Of a stretch of DNA of 64,000 nucleotides, positions 49,525 to 58,726 are shown piece by piece. The stretch is taken from positions 3,772,956-3,836,955 of the forward strand of contig NZ_CP015080.1 of assembly GCF_001611275.1 (NCBI RefSeq). The letters are read 5' to 3'. How positions within the stretch are numbered: the stretch's first letter is position 1; every line of letters starts with the position of its first letter. Origin of the DNA: Desulfuromonas sp. DDH964 (lineage in GTDB: Bacteria; Desulfobacterota; Desulfuromonadia; Desulfuromonadales; DDH964). A model generated the notes under the pieces. That model did no database searches. It was not told where the DNA came from and saw only the letters and a program-made list of their open reading frames with translations. The translations under genes were made by a program, and so were the position numbers.

Positions 49525-50412
49525 ATGGGGCGGCGCAACGGCATAGCCACCGAGCGTGTTTACACAGGGGGACGGCACCAGGACCTGCTCAAGCTCTTCA
49601 CCCTGGCGACGCTGGTCTCACTGCTGGCCATCCTGCTGCTGGTCGGCTTTGGCATTTACCAGATTTTCAATCGCTACATCATCGCCGAGGCGGAGCGGGA
49701 CGCGGTTGCCATCTCCAATGCGATTATCGGCGACAGCCTCAAGGATTACATTGCCCGCGGACCAGGTGGCGCACCGACCCTGATCATCCCGGCCAGCAGT
49801 TACCACCTCCTCGATCAGGATATCGAGGCCAAGCTGAAATACTTCGATGTCCTCAAGATCAAGATCTTTTCCCGCGACCAGGCCATCGTTTACAGCAACG
49901 ATCGCAACATCATCGGTGAACTCGACCTCAAGAACCAGACCCTGGCGGCGGCCCTCGCCGGCGATGCCTCTTCCAAGCTCGAAAAGAAGGAAGAGCTCTG
50001 GGACCTTGCCGACGAAAAGAAATATGAGATCGACATGGTCGAAACCTATATGCCCCTGCGAACTCCGACCGGGGTTGTCGCCGGGGCATTTGAAATCTAC
50101 ATGGACGTTTCCGCCTATCGACAATTGCTGCGTGATGTCCTGGTCGCGGCAATCCTGGTCGTCACCGCCGTTCTGCTGGTCGTCTTCGGGGTATTGACCT
50201 TTTATATGCGCAAGGCAACGCGAATCATCTCATCCAAGACTCAGGAAATCCGGGTTCTCAGCGGGTTGTTGCCGATCTGCTCAGCCTGCAAAAAAATTCG
50301 CAACGACCACGATGAATGGGAAATCCTCGAAAAATTCATCACCGAACGGTCCGAGTCCGAGTTCACTCACAGCCTCTGCCCCGACTGCCTGCAAGAGTAC
50401 TGGAAAGAGTGA
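49525..50412 (+). CDS. Membrane sensor-like protein with a C-terminal CxxCKKIR domain
   Basis: 295 residues. Two helices (LFTLATLVSLLAILLLVGFG and VLVAAILVVTAVLLVVFGVLTF) flank a periplasmic domain of about 160 residues that looks like a single Cache-type sensor. The C-terminus reads LSGLLPICSACKKIRNDHD, then about 30 residues, then LCPDCLQEY. This short Cys domain is found after PAS domains in many sulfate- and metal-reducing bacteria, where it replaces a usual output domain. Its function is unknown; a metal or haem site is inference. GGAGGGCGAGG precedes the ATG. Confidence 0.8.
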   Translation: MGRRNGIATERVYTGGRHQDLLKLFTLATLVSLLAILLLVGFGIYQIFNRYIIAEAERDAVAISNAIIGDSLKDYIARGPGGAPTLIIPASSYHLLDQDIEAKLKYFDVLKIKIFSRDQAIVYSNDRNIIGELDLKNQTLAAALAGDASSKLEKKEELWDLADEKKYEIDMVETYMPLRTPTGVVAGAFEIYMDVSAYRQLLRDVLVAAILVVTAVLLVVFGVLTFYMRKATRIISSKTQEIRVLSGLLPICSACKKIRNDHDEWEILEKFITERSESEFTHSLCPDCLQEYWKE

Positions 50413-50425
50413 GGTCCAGACGGCT

Positions 50426-50479
50426 AACAGCAAGCAGAAAGCGCCCCGGCGATTGCCGGGGCGCTTTCTGCTTGCTGTT
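50426..50479 (+). terminator. Terminator with a 25-bp perfect stem
   Basis: The arms at 50426-50450 and 50455-50479 are fully complementary around GATT; the GC core is GCGCCCCGGC. It lies 14 bases after the CxxCKKIR gene's stop. Confidence 0.85.
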
Positions 50480-50807
50480 TCAACGCTTTGCTATTCCCTG
50501 TGGGAATCATGCCCTGACGTGAGTCAGGGTATCAGTTCTTCACGGTTATCGGTTTAACCCTTCCCGGCCCGGCGGCTCAGAGACGTTCATACTGTCATCC
50601 TCCTGTGTGCTGGGGTTTGATTCCAATTTACCACGAAACCGGCACTTGTAAAGGTGCTAAAACCATGGGAACAAGGGGACGAGCAAAACTTGACCGGGGA
50701 TGGGCGGATCGTGGTAGAATCCCCGAGTATCCTCGTGGCAACGGGCTGCGAAGGTATTTATTCCATCTGCAAAAGGGGCGGCGCCAGTTACCGCCGGACG
50801 AGACATC
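50480..50807. other. Intergenic stretch before the tail-specific protease
   Basis: 328 bases. It holds a CCCTGAC-GTGA-GTCAGGG dyad near 50512-50529 and otherwise nothing I can name. Short open frames here lack ribosome-binding sites or recognisable sequence. The promoter of the protease gene must lie here. Confidence 0.4.
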
Positions 50808-52982
50808 ATGAGCCGATCCTGCCGGGGAAGGCGAACCATTGCGGCCCTTCTCATCACGTTTTCACTCACCCTCGGCCTTGGCCTGGCACCTGCGACCGCC
50901 GCCGAGTTCAATTACAATCGGGCGCGGCTTCTCAGCTATCTGCTGCGTGACCAGCTCCCGCTCCACCACTACAGTCACAAGGCGATCGATGACGACCTCT
51001 CCCGCGCCGCCTTTGCGCTCTATCTGAAGCAACTCGACAGCCAGAAGCGCTTCCTGCTCCAGTCCGACGTCGATCAACTCCAGGATTTCGCTACCCGCAT
51101 CGACGATGAGCTCAAGCAGGGGCGGATTGTACTGCCCGCTCTCGCCGCCGAGATCCTCGGGAGGCGCATTGCCGTCGTTGAAAAACTGGTCGCTGAACTC
51201 CTGGAGGGGAGGTTCGATCTGCACTCCCGGGAGACCATTGAAACCGACCCGGAGAAGCTCGACTTCTGCGCCAATGAAGCCGCGCTCAAAGAACGCTGGC
51301 GGCAAACCCTGACCTACCAGGTCGTGCTCCGCTACCTCGGACTGGTGGAGGATCGCGCTGCCGAAGCCAAGGCGGCCGGCAAGGAAACGCCCGCGACGGA
51401 CAGCATCGACCCCGAACTGCTCAAGGTCGCCCGTGAGAAGGTCGCCAAGAATTATCGCGACTTTTTCACGCGTCTCCACCAGGACACCTCCCAGGATTAC
51501 TTCGACCGTTATTTCAGCTCGGTCACCCGGGCCTATGATCCGCATACCGACTATCTCCCCCCTACCGAGAAGGAAGATTTCGATATTGGCATGCGGGGGT
51601 CCCTGGAAGGGATCGGCGCCACCCTGCGTGAAGAGGACGGTTACATCAAGGTGGTCGCGATCATGGCCGGCAGTGCCGCCTTCCGCCAGGGGCAATTGCA
51701 GGCCGAAGATATCATCCTCAAGGTAGCCGAGGGGGAGGCCGAGCCGGTCGACATTACCGACATGCGCCTTCGTGACGCGGTCGGCCTGATCCGGGGGCCG
51801 AAGGGGACCGAGGTGCGTCTGACGGTTCGCAACCCGGATGGAAATCTGCGGGTGATCCCGATTGTCCGCGACGTGGTCCAGATCGAGGATACCTTCGTCA
51901 AGGGGACCGTGATCCCCGGTCCTGTGGAAGGGGAAAATTTCGGCTACCTCAAGATTCCTTCCTTCTACCGGGATTTCCAGGGTGCCGGCCATGGTGCCAA
52001 GGGCCGCAATGTCACCGATGACGTGCGCGCCGAACTGCAGCGGCTCAAGCCGGCCGGAGTTGCCGGCATCATCCTCGACCTGCGCAATGACGGCGGCGGC
52101 TCCCTGGCCGATGCCGTCGATACTGCCGGCCTCTTTATCAAGACCGGTCCGGTAGTTCAGGTCCGGGGGAGCGACGGTTCCATCGAACCCCTCAACGACG
52201 ATGATGCGAGCATCGAATATTCCGGCCCCCTGGTCGTGCTGGTCAACCAGTTCTCCGCTTCCGCATCGGAAATTCTTGCCGGCATGCTCCAGGACTATGG
52301 CCGCGCGGTGGTGATCGGCGGGGAGCACACCCACGGCAAAGGAACAGTGCAGGCGCTGATCGATCTCGATCGGGGCCTCTCCCTGCGCAACATGGACGCC
52401 TATAAACCCCTCGGTGCCCTGAAGATCACGGTGCAGAAATTCTACCGGGTCAGCGGCGCCTCGACCCAGTACCGGGGCGTGATTCCCGACATCATCCTGC
52501 CGGATCGCCTCCAGTACCTCAAAACCGGCGAGAAATACTCGGAATATTCCCTCCCCTGGGATACCGTTGCCCCGGTGAGTTATACCCGCTGGAACAGTCC
52601 CGGGGTACGACTCGATACTCTCCGCGTCCGCAGCCAGGAGCGCACCGCCAAGGATCCAAAATTCCAGGAGATCGCCCGGGAAGCCGCCTTGGCGAAAGAG
52701 CGCAGCGAACGGACCCGGCAGTCCCTCGATCTCGATACGATCCGTAAGGAGCGGGAAGAGGCAAAGAAGCTGACCGAGGTCGCCCCGATGCACGGGGCAA
52801 AGCCGGCAGCCAAGCCGGACCATGTGCTGACAGCAGAGGAAAAGGAAAAACAGCTCGCCGAGGGTCTCCTCGACGACCCCTACGCCAGTGAAGCCCTGGC
52901 GGTCCTCACCGACATGCAGGAGCTGCCGCGGGCTCCCCTCGCCAACACGCCGGGACGGAGCGCCGCGGCGAGCGCCCGCTAG
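50808..52982 (+). CDS. prc: Carboxy-terminal (tail-specific) protease, Prc type
   Basis: 724 residues. A signal peptide ending ATAA exports it. The N-terminal helical region is followed by a PDZ domain (about 245-320) and the S41 protease domain with catalytic Ser in QFSASASEIL and Lys in HGKGTVQALID. A C-terminal DUF3340-like helical tail (EREEAKKLTEV...) makes it the long Prc type rather than CtpA. It degrades tagged or misfolded periplasmic proteins. The ribosome-binding site is weak. Confidence 0.93.
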   Translation: MSRSCRGRRTIAALLITFSLTLGLGLAPATAAEFNYNRARLLSYLLRDQLPLHHYSHKAIDDDLSRAAFALYLKQLDSQKRFLLQSDVDQLQDFATRIDDELKQGRIVLPALAAEILGRRIAVVEKLVAELLEGRFDLHSRETIETDPEKLDFCANEAALKERWRQTLTYQVVLRYLGLVEDRAAEAKAAGKETPATDSIDPELLKVAREKVAKNYRDFFTRLHQDTSQDYFDRYFSSVTRAYDPHTDYLPPTEKEDFDIGMRGSLEGIGATLREEDGYIKVVAIMAGSAAFRQGQLQAEDIILKVAEGEAEPVDITDMRLRDAVGLIRGPKGTEVRLTVRNPDGNLRVIPIVRDVVQIEDTFVKGTVIPGPVEGENFGYLKIPSFYRDFQGAGHGAKGRNVTDDVRAELQRLKPAGVAGIILDLRNDGGGSLADAVDTAGLFIKTGPVVQVRGSDGSIEPLNDDDASIEYSGPLVVLVNQFSASASEILAGMLQDYGRAVVIGGEHTHGKGTVQALIDLDRGLSLRNMDAYKPLGALKITVQKFYRVSGASTQYRGVIPDIILPDRLQYLKTGEKYSEYSLPWDTVAPVSYTRWNSPGVRLDTLRVRSQERTAKDPKFQEIAREAALAKERSERTRQSLDLDTIRKEREEAKKLTEVAPMHGAKPAAKPDHVLTAEEKEKQLAEGLLDDPYASEALAVLTDMQELPRAPLANTPGRSAAASAR

Positions 52983-52995
52983 CCCTCCCGTTGCC

Positions 52996-53048
52996 GCAGC
53001 AGAACAAACGCCCTTCCGGAGCTGCCGGAGGGGCGTTTGTTCTGCTGC
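52996..53048 (+). terminator. Terminator after prc with a 24-bp stem
   Basis: The arms 52996-53019 and 53025-53048 are complementary apart from one G-T pair; the core is CGCCCTTCCGG/CCGGAGGGGCG. Confidence 0.85.
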
Positions 53049-53057
53049 AATGAATCT

Positions 53058-53120
53058 CCCCGCAGCAAGCTACGGGGTATCAAAAGTTTAGATTGATCGC
53101 TTTCATCGAAGCAAGCTTCG
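53058..53120. repeat. Two related AGCAAGCT palindromes
   Basis: CCCCGCAGCAAGCTACGGGG (53058-53077) and CGAAGCAAGCTTCG (53107-53120) share the core AGC-AA-GCT and a CG-rich end. They lie between the convergent prc and etfD genes. They look like copies of a dispersed palindromic repeat. Confidence 0.55.
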
Positions 53121-53166
53121 GGGAATTCGACCCACCTGAGATTAAAACAGGGAACCGGTGACCTGA

Positions 53167-55155
53167 TTACCCGGGGGCTATCGCCTCTGCCAGGACCTCG
53201 GCAATATCCCGCACCTTGACCGTCTCGGCACCCTCATCCTTGAGGCCATCCTCAAACATCGTCATGCAGTAGGGACAGGCAACGCAGATGGTTTCGGGCT
53301 GCTGGTCGAGAGCCTCACGGACCCGGTCGAGGTTGATCCGGGTGCCGAGATGCTCCTCCATCCACATCCGCCCACCGCCGGCGCCGCAACAGAAGGAGTT
53401 TTCCCCCTGGCGGGAAAATTCTTCCGGAGCATTGCCGGAAGCCGCCGCGACCACGGCGCGCGGCGCCGCATATTCATCATTGTGACGGCCGAGGTAGCAG
53501 GAATCGTGGAACAGCAGCTTCCCCTGCGACCGCCCTTTTCCGGCCGGCAACCGGCCGCAAGCGACCAGGTCGGCCAAAAGCTGGCTGTGGTGAAGCACCT
53601 CCAGTTCCAGCCCGTACTGGCGATAGTCGTTTTTAAGGGTGGAAAAGCAGTGCGGACACTGGGTGATGATCTTTTTCATCCCGCGTTCCTTGAGCAGCTC
53701 GACATTTTTCAATGCCATCTGCTCGAAGACATACTCGTTGCCGAGCCGACGAAGACTGTCCCCGCAGCAGAGCTCATCCTTGCCGAGAATCCCCCAGGAA
53801 ACACCCGCCTGGTCAAGAAGGGTGGCGAGGGCTACGGTGACATGCTTGTTGCGGGTGTCAAAAGCGCCGGCACAGCCAACGAAGAAGAGGTATTCGGTCT
53901 CCCCCGGGACAAAAGAACGGTCGCCGAGCTGGGTACTCCACTTGGTGCGCTCGCTCGGGGCGATCCCCCAGGGGTTGCTGCGCTGCTCCATGTTCTCGAA
54001 GAGGTTGAGAAGCTCCTCGGGAAACTTTGCCTCCTGCTCGACCAGGTGGCGACGCATCTTGACGATCTTCGGCATCTGCTCGATAAGGACCGGGCACGCC
54101 TGCAGGCAGGCGCCGCAGGTAGTGCAGGACCAGAGGGCCGCTTCACTGGTCGACCCTTCCCCCCCATCGCCGATCAGAGGCAGGCGCGGCTTCGCCCCGC
54201 TCTGCAACAGGGTGGCATTGTGCAGGAAATTGACCTTTATGTCGTGGACCACCTGGCGCGGGTTGAGGGGTTTTTCGGTGGCCCGGGCGGGACAGACATC
54301 CTGGCAGCGCCCACACTCGGTGCAGGTATAGCCATCGAGAATGTCTTTCCAGGTAAAGCGCTCGACACTGCCGACCCCAAAAACTCCATCCGGCGTGAAT
54401 ACTTCCCGGGGCTGGGTATTGGGCTTCTCCAGGGCACCGAAGAAGCAGTTGGGGATAGCGGTAAGGATATGCATGTGCTTGCTGCGCGGCAGCAGGTTCA
54501 TGAAGAGGAGCAGTACCAGGGCATGCGTCCACCAGGCGACCGTCGCTACCGTTTCGAGTCCCGCTGGCGACAGGCCACCAAGGGTGGCGGCAAGGGCACC
54601 GGAAACCGGCATCCAGGCCGCGGCCGCCTCCTGACCTGAGGCGATTTCTGCCGCATGCAGGTAAAAGAAGGCCAGCATCAGGGCCGCGATAAAGGCGAGG
54701 ATGACAAAGGCTTCCCCGCTGCGGGCACTGGCGTAACTGCTGCTGAGGTAGGCCGGCGCGAAGAAGAGGCGGCGGGCAGCAGCCAGCGCCACGCAGACCA
54801 GGGTCAGCAGCGAGACCAGTTCGAAGCTGAGCACCAGCGGGTGGTAGAGGCCGGCGGGAAGCAGGGAAAGGCGCACGGCCGGGAAAATTCCGGCGAGGAG
54901 AAATTCGCCGTTGGCCAGCAGCAGGATCAGAAACGACCAGAAGATCAGCAGGTGGTTAATGCCGAAGGGGCGTTTGACCACGCGCCGCTGACCGATTGCA
55001 TAACGCAGCATTGCCTGGAAACGCTTTCCCGGCTGGGAGCTACGATCCTCGGGCTGGGCAATGGCGAGGATGGCAAAACGCTGGTAACAGCTATAGGCAA
55101 AAGCGACCAGGGCCGTCAAAAACAGCGGGATAAAGATCATTTGCTGGGAAGACAT
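53167..55155 (-). CDS. etfD: EtfD-like membrane ETF:quinone iron-sulfur oxidoreductase
   Basis: 662 residues. About five or six membrane helices fill the first 230 residues, with His residues that may bind haem b. Two [4Fe-4S] motifs follow (CTECGRCQDVCPARATEKPL and CTTCGACLQACPVL), then two HdrB-like CCG domains (LCCGDSLRRLGNE, HDSCYLGRH...FCCGAGGGRMW). This is the EtfD architecture that passes electrons between ETF and menaquinone. It follows etfA and etfB directly, which supports the assignment. Confidence 0.9.
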   Translation of the reverse strand: MSSQQMIFIPLFLTALVAFAYSCYQRFAILAIAQPEDRSSQPGKRFQAMLRYAIGQRRVVKRPFGINHLLIFWSFLILLLANGEFLLAGIFPAVRLSLLPAGLYHPLVLSFELVSLLTLVCVALAAARRLFFAPAYLSSSYASARSGEAFVILAFIAALMLAFFYLHAAEIASGQEAAAAWMPVSGALAATLGGLSPAGLETVATVAWWTHALVLLLFMNLLPRSKHMHILTAIPNCFFGALEKPNTQPREVFTPDGVFGVGSVERFTWKDILDGYTCTECGRCQDVCPARATEKPLNPRQVVHDIKVNFLHNATLLQSGAKPRLPLIGDGGEGSTSEAALWSCTTCGACLQACPVLIEQMPKIVKMRRHLVEQEAKFPEELLNLFENMEQRSNPWGIAPSERTKWSTQLGDRSFVPGETEYLFFVGCAGAFDTRNKHVTVALATLLDQAGVSWGILGKDELCCGDSLRRLGNEYVFEQMALKNVELLKERGMKKIITQCPHCFSTLKNDYRQYGLELEVLHHSQLLADLVACGRLPAGKGRSQGKLLFHDSCYLGRHNDEYAAPRAVVAAASGNAPEEFSRQGENSFCCGAGGGRMWMEEHLGTRINLDRVREALDQQPETICVACPYCMTMFEDGLKDEGAETVKVRDIAEVLAEAIAPG

Positions 55156-55176
55156 CGCTCTGCTCTCCGGTTGGGG

Positions 55177-56520
55177 TCAGGCACTCTGGCGGCGCGCGGA
55201 CTGGCGCAGTTCGCGGATGCGGGCAGTGATCGCCGGGACGATTTGGAATATATCCCCGACGATGCCGTAATGGGCGATCTGGAAGATCGGCGCTTCGGGA
55301 TCGCGGTTAATGGCGATAATCACATCCGAATCCTGCATGCCGACCATGTGCTGAATGGCGCCACTGATACCGCAGGCGACATAGACCGTCGGGCGTACCG
55401 TCTTGCCGGTCTGGCCGACCTGGCGGTCCCCCGGCATCCAGCCGGCATCGACGGCGCTGCGCGAGGCGCCGACCACACCGCCGAGTTCGTCGGCCAGTTC
55501 CTGCAGCATGGCGAAATTTTCCTTTCCCATCAGGCCGCGGCCGCCGGAGACGATGATGTTGGCGCCGGCGATATCGACCTTGCCGTGCCCGGCGCCATCC
55601 TCGATCACCTCAAGGACCTTGACCAGAATCTCCTCCTCCGGAGGAGCAAAGGAATCGCGAACAATCGTGCCGCCGCGGCCGGCGACGTATTCCGGCATCT
55701 GCATCACGTGCGGCCGGACCGTCGCCATCTGCGGCCGGTACTTGTCGCACATGATGGTCGCCATGATATTGCCGCCAAAGGCCGGACGGGTCTGCATCAG
55801 GTTGCGCTTGTCATCAATGGCCAGGCCGGTACAGTCGGCGGTGAGTCCGGTCTTGACGACCGTCGCCACCGCTCCGGCCAGATCCCGGCCGACGCCAGTC
55901 GCCCCCATCAGGATCACTTCGGGCCGGTGACGGTCGATCAGATGGCAGAGCGCCCGGGTGTAGGCTTCGGTGCGATAATGTCGATAGACGGTTGCATCGA
56001 GGAGGTAAGCCCTGTCGGCGCCATAGGCAAAGGCCTCGGCGCAGAGGTGCTCCACCTGATCTCCGATAACCACGGCACAGAGTTCGACCTGCAGGGCATC
56101 GGCCAGCGCCTTGCCGGTGAAGAGAAGCTCCCAGGAGACCTTGGCCGGCTCGCCATCGGTCTGCTCGATGAAGACCCAGACCCCGCGATAGGTGGCAAGC
56201 AGGTCCCGGATGCGCAGCGCTTCCGGATCGAGTTCCTCCTCCGGCACTTCTTGACTATCCCCTTGCTGGCGGGCAATTTCGTCCAGAATCGCCTGCTCTT
56301 CGGGAGTGAAAAACATCTCGATCGCCTGGGCCGGGCAGACCTTGACACACTTGACGCAGCCGATGCATTTGGCGTAATCAATGATCGGTTCACCCGCCTC
56401 GTTCATGGTGATGGCATCGACCGGGCAGGAACTGAGGCAGCGTTCACCGCAGGCGATACAGCTGTTGTCGAGCAGGCGTGCCTTGCCGCGCGGCTTTTTG
56501 ATTTTTTTCACTTCGGTCAT
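55177..56520 (-). CDS. etfA: Electron transfer flavoprotein alpha subunit with N-terminal ferredoxin domain
   Basis: 447 residues. Residues 18-75 carry two [4Fe-4S] motifs, CIACGERCLSSCPVDAI and CIGCVKCVKVCPAQAI. The ETF alpha part follows, with FAD domain blocks SGGRGLMGKENFAML, SRSAVDAGWMP, QVGQTGKTVRP and GISGAIQHMVGMQDSD. The ferredoxin module distinguishes it from housekeeping EtfA and could add a low-potential electron route. AAGGAACG precedes the ATG. It forms an operon with etfB and etfD. Confidence 0.94.
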   Translation of the reverse strand: MTEVKKIKKPRGKARLLDNSCIACGERCLSSCPVDAITMNEAGEPIIDYAKCIGCVKCVKVCPAQAIEMFFTPEEQAILDEIARQQGDSQEVPEEELDPEALRIRDLLATYRGVWVFIEQTDGEPAKVSWELLFTGKALADALQVELCAVVIGDQVEHLCAEAFAYGADRAYLLDATVYRHYRTEAYTRALCHLIDRHRPEVILMGATGVGRDLAGAVATVVKTGLTADCTGLAIDDKRNLMQTRPAFGGNIMATIMCDKYRPQMATVRPHVMQMPEYVAGRGGTIVRDSFAPPEEEILVKVLEVIEDGAGHGKVDIAGANIIVSGGRGLMGKENFAMLQELADELGGVVGASRSAVDAGWMPGDRQVGQTGKTVRPTVYVACGISGAIQHMVGMQDSDVIIAINRDPEAPIFQIAHYGIVGDIFQIVPAITARIRELRQSARRQSA

Positions 56521-56545
56521 GATCGTTCCTTGGGGAGAGGCCGGC

Positions 56546-57358
56546 TCAGAGCGCCAGCAAATCCTTGTCCAGCAGCTTGTCCACCAGCAGGCGCGCCGTC
56601 CCGACCGGGTCAGCGGTTCCATCGCCGATAATTTCCCCCTTCTCCCGCTCGGGGGAGAAGATCCGGCTGACCCAGGTCGGTGACCCCTTGAGCCCGATCC
56701 CATTGACATCGAGGCCCAACACCTCGTTGCTCCAGAGCTTGATTTCCATCTCCCTGGCGGCCAGGCGCATCGGCACGGTCGGATAGCGGGGCCGGTTGAG
56801 CTCCCGCACCACGGTCAATACCGCCGGCAGCGGCGCCTCGACGATCTCGTGCCGCCCCTCGAGCTTGCGCCGCACCCGGACCGTCTTGTTGGCGAGGTCG
56901 AGCTGTTCGATACGATCGACCAGGGTCAGTTGGCTGTAGCCGAGTCGACTGGCGATGCCGGGGCCAACCTGGGCGGTGTCGCCGTCGATGGTCTGTTTGC
57001 CGCAGATGACGAGGGCAACCTCCTCGGCTTCCGCCAGGCGGGAGATCGCCGCCGCCAGCACCCTGCTCGTCGCCAGGGTGTCGGCACCGCCAAAGACCCT
57101 ATCGGAGAGGAGGATCGCTTCATCGACGCCAACTGCGCAGGCCTTGCGCAGGGTCGCCTCGGCGTTGGGCGGCCCCATCGACAGAGTCACCGCCCGGACC
57201 CCGTAGCGATCCTTGAGGCGCAGGCTCTCCTCCAGGGCATGGGTGTCGTAGGGGTTCATGATGAACGGGATTCCCTCCCGGACCAGGGTATTGGTGACCG
57301 GATCGATCTGGACCTGGGTCGTGTCCGGCACCTGTTTGACGCAGGAAATGACGAGCAT
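56546..57358 (-). CDS. etfB: Electron transfer flavoprotein beta subunit
   Basis: 270 residues. ETF beta features are ISCVKQVPDT at the start, NPYDTHALEESLRLKD, LAAAISRLAE and the AMP/FAD site ICGKQTIDGDTAQVGPGIAS, with the recognition loop near VREL..RYPTVPMRLAARE. With EtfA it shuttles electrons from acyl-CoA dehydrogenases to EtfD. The start MLVISCVKQ is conserved; a TTG 15 bases upstream is less likely. It is the first gene of the operon. Confidence 0.94.
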   Translation of the reverse strand: MLVISCVKQVPDTTQVQIDPVTNTLVREGIPFIMNPYDTHALEESLRLKDRYGVRAVTLSMGPPNAEATLRKACAVGVDEAILLSDRVFGGADTLATSRVLAAAISRLAEAEEVALVICGKQTIDGDTAQVGPGIASRLGYSQLTLVDRIEQLDLANKTVRVRRKLEGRHEIVEAPLPAVLTVVRELNRPRYPTVPMRLAAREMEIKLWSNEVLGLDVNGIGLKGSPTWVSRIFSPEREKGEIIGDGTADPVGTARLLVDKLLDKDLLAL

Positions 57359-58040
57359 GGAAGGTATCCTCAAAAAAAACTGGCGGAAAACGAAAAAAGC
57401 TCAGCCAGGGCTAAGGCCTGGTGAGCTTCGTTGCAGAAAACGGCGGACACATCGTCGTGCCGACCGGTAACGGAGCCAACCCCATCGCAGAGATCGTGCC
57501 AGGGCCAATTGCAACGGCCAAGGTCCCGGAAGAGAAGGGATTGTCATCGCACAAAGCACCCCAAGCGCCCCCCTCCGGGGAAGGGATGCCGTCTTTTTCA
57601 GCTGTCAATGGTAATATTTTAGGCAATTTCATAAGGGCAACAAATTACGATTAGGGGAGCTAAGCGCTCCACCAGCACCCCCTCCAGTGGGTGCCGTTTC
57701 GCAAGGTATACTATTTTCCCTGGCCCGGCAACCCAAAAGGAGCCCCGTTAAATTGAGGTAAAATGGCCTGACCACTAGCTTTTGCGGCTATTCTGGGATA
57801 CCTGCCTGCCTGGGAAACGCGCCAGCGAACCTGGTTCCTCCCGGGGGGGCAAGGGGACGAAACGCCCCAACGGTATTTGCCTAAATTGGCAGCAGGATGA
57901 AGTTTGCGCGGACGAATGGTTCCGCCGTGTTACAATGCAACCGTCAAAACCTTCCCCCCCCCTGCCGGGACGACATTTTCCGGCTATCGTAAACACGACC
58001 GCATAAGGCCGGTCCCGAACAAAATGAAGAGGGGTGTCCC
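57359..58040. other. Long intergenic region with weak open frames on both strands
   Basis: 682 bases between divergent etfB and the flavin reductase. A 77-codon GTG frame on the plus strand (57421-57654) and a 73-codon ATG frame on the minus strand (57411-57632) overlap; both read plausibly (for example VVPTGNGANPIAEIVPGPIA) but neither has a recognised family. A GCACCC...GGGTGC dyad lies near 57675-57694. The rest has no feature I can name. Confidence 0.4.
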
Positions 58041-58712
58041 ATGCAACTGGTCGCCATCGTTGGAAGTCCGCACGGACCACGGGGCAATACCGCCCGACTG
58101 CTGCAGGAAGTCCTTGCCGGAGCCAGCGCCGCCGGCGCCAAAGCCGAAACCATCTATCTCTCGGAGCTCACGATCGGGCCATGCAATGGCTGCGATGCCT
58201 GCCACAAGATCGGCCACTGCCTTCAACAGGACGATTTCACCAGGGTGCGGGACCGGATCGCAGCCGCCGATGGCCTGATCCTGGCAAGCCCCAACTACCT
58301 GTTCAACGTCAGCGCCCAGCTCAAGGCTTTTCTCGATCGCTGCTGCGGGGTCATCCATCTGCTCGACTTCAAGGGGAAATACGGGGCCGCGGTCGTTACC
58401 TCCGGGGGGGGCGGCGATGAACCGGTCACCAGCTACCTGCAACGTTTTTTAACCATCACCGGAATTCATCCCGTCGGCGCCGTCCATGCCACCATGGGTG
58501 CCCTTCCCGACGGTCAATTTACTGCCGGCCTCAAGCACGAAGCGAGACTCCTCGGCGAGCGATTGGTGACCGCCTGGCAGACCCAGGCCCGGGACCCCCG
58601 GGTTGAGCAGGAAATTCGCGCCTTCAGCCAGCGGATGCGCGAACTGGTCTTCGCCATGAAGGAGGAGTGGCCCTACGAGTACCAGTCCTGGCAGTCAAGG
58701 GCCAGCGACTGA
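58041..58712 (+). CDS. Flavodoxin-fold NAD(P)H-dependent FMN reductase family protein
   Basis: 223 residues. It starts with the FMN phosphate loop GSPHGPRGNTARLLQ, continues with a Cys-rich segment CNGCDACHKIGHC and the flavin ring region SPNYLFNVSAQLKAFLDR. This is the iron-sulfur flavoprotein/NADPH-FMN reductase pattern (IsrA-like); the compact Cys motif may bind a [4Fe-4S] cluster. The electron acceptor is unknown. The downstream gene begins 15 bases after its stop. Confidence 0.85.
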   Translation: MQLVAIVGSPHGPRGNTARLLQEVLAGASAAGAKAETIYLSELTIGPCNGCDACHKIGHCLQQDDFTRVRDRIAAADGLILASPNYLFNVSAQLKAFLDRCCGVIHLLDFKGKYGAAVVTSGGGGDEPVTSYLQRFLTITGIHPVGAVHATMGALPDGQFTAGLKHEARLLGERLVTAWQTQARDPRVEQEIRAFSQRMRELVFAMKEEWPYEYQSWQSRASD

Positions 58713-58726
58713 CCCCCGCCACGACG

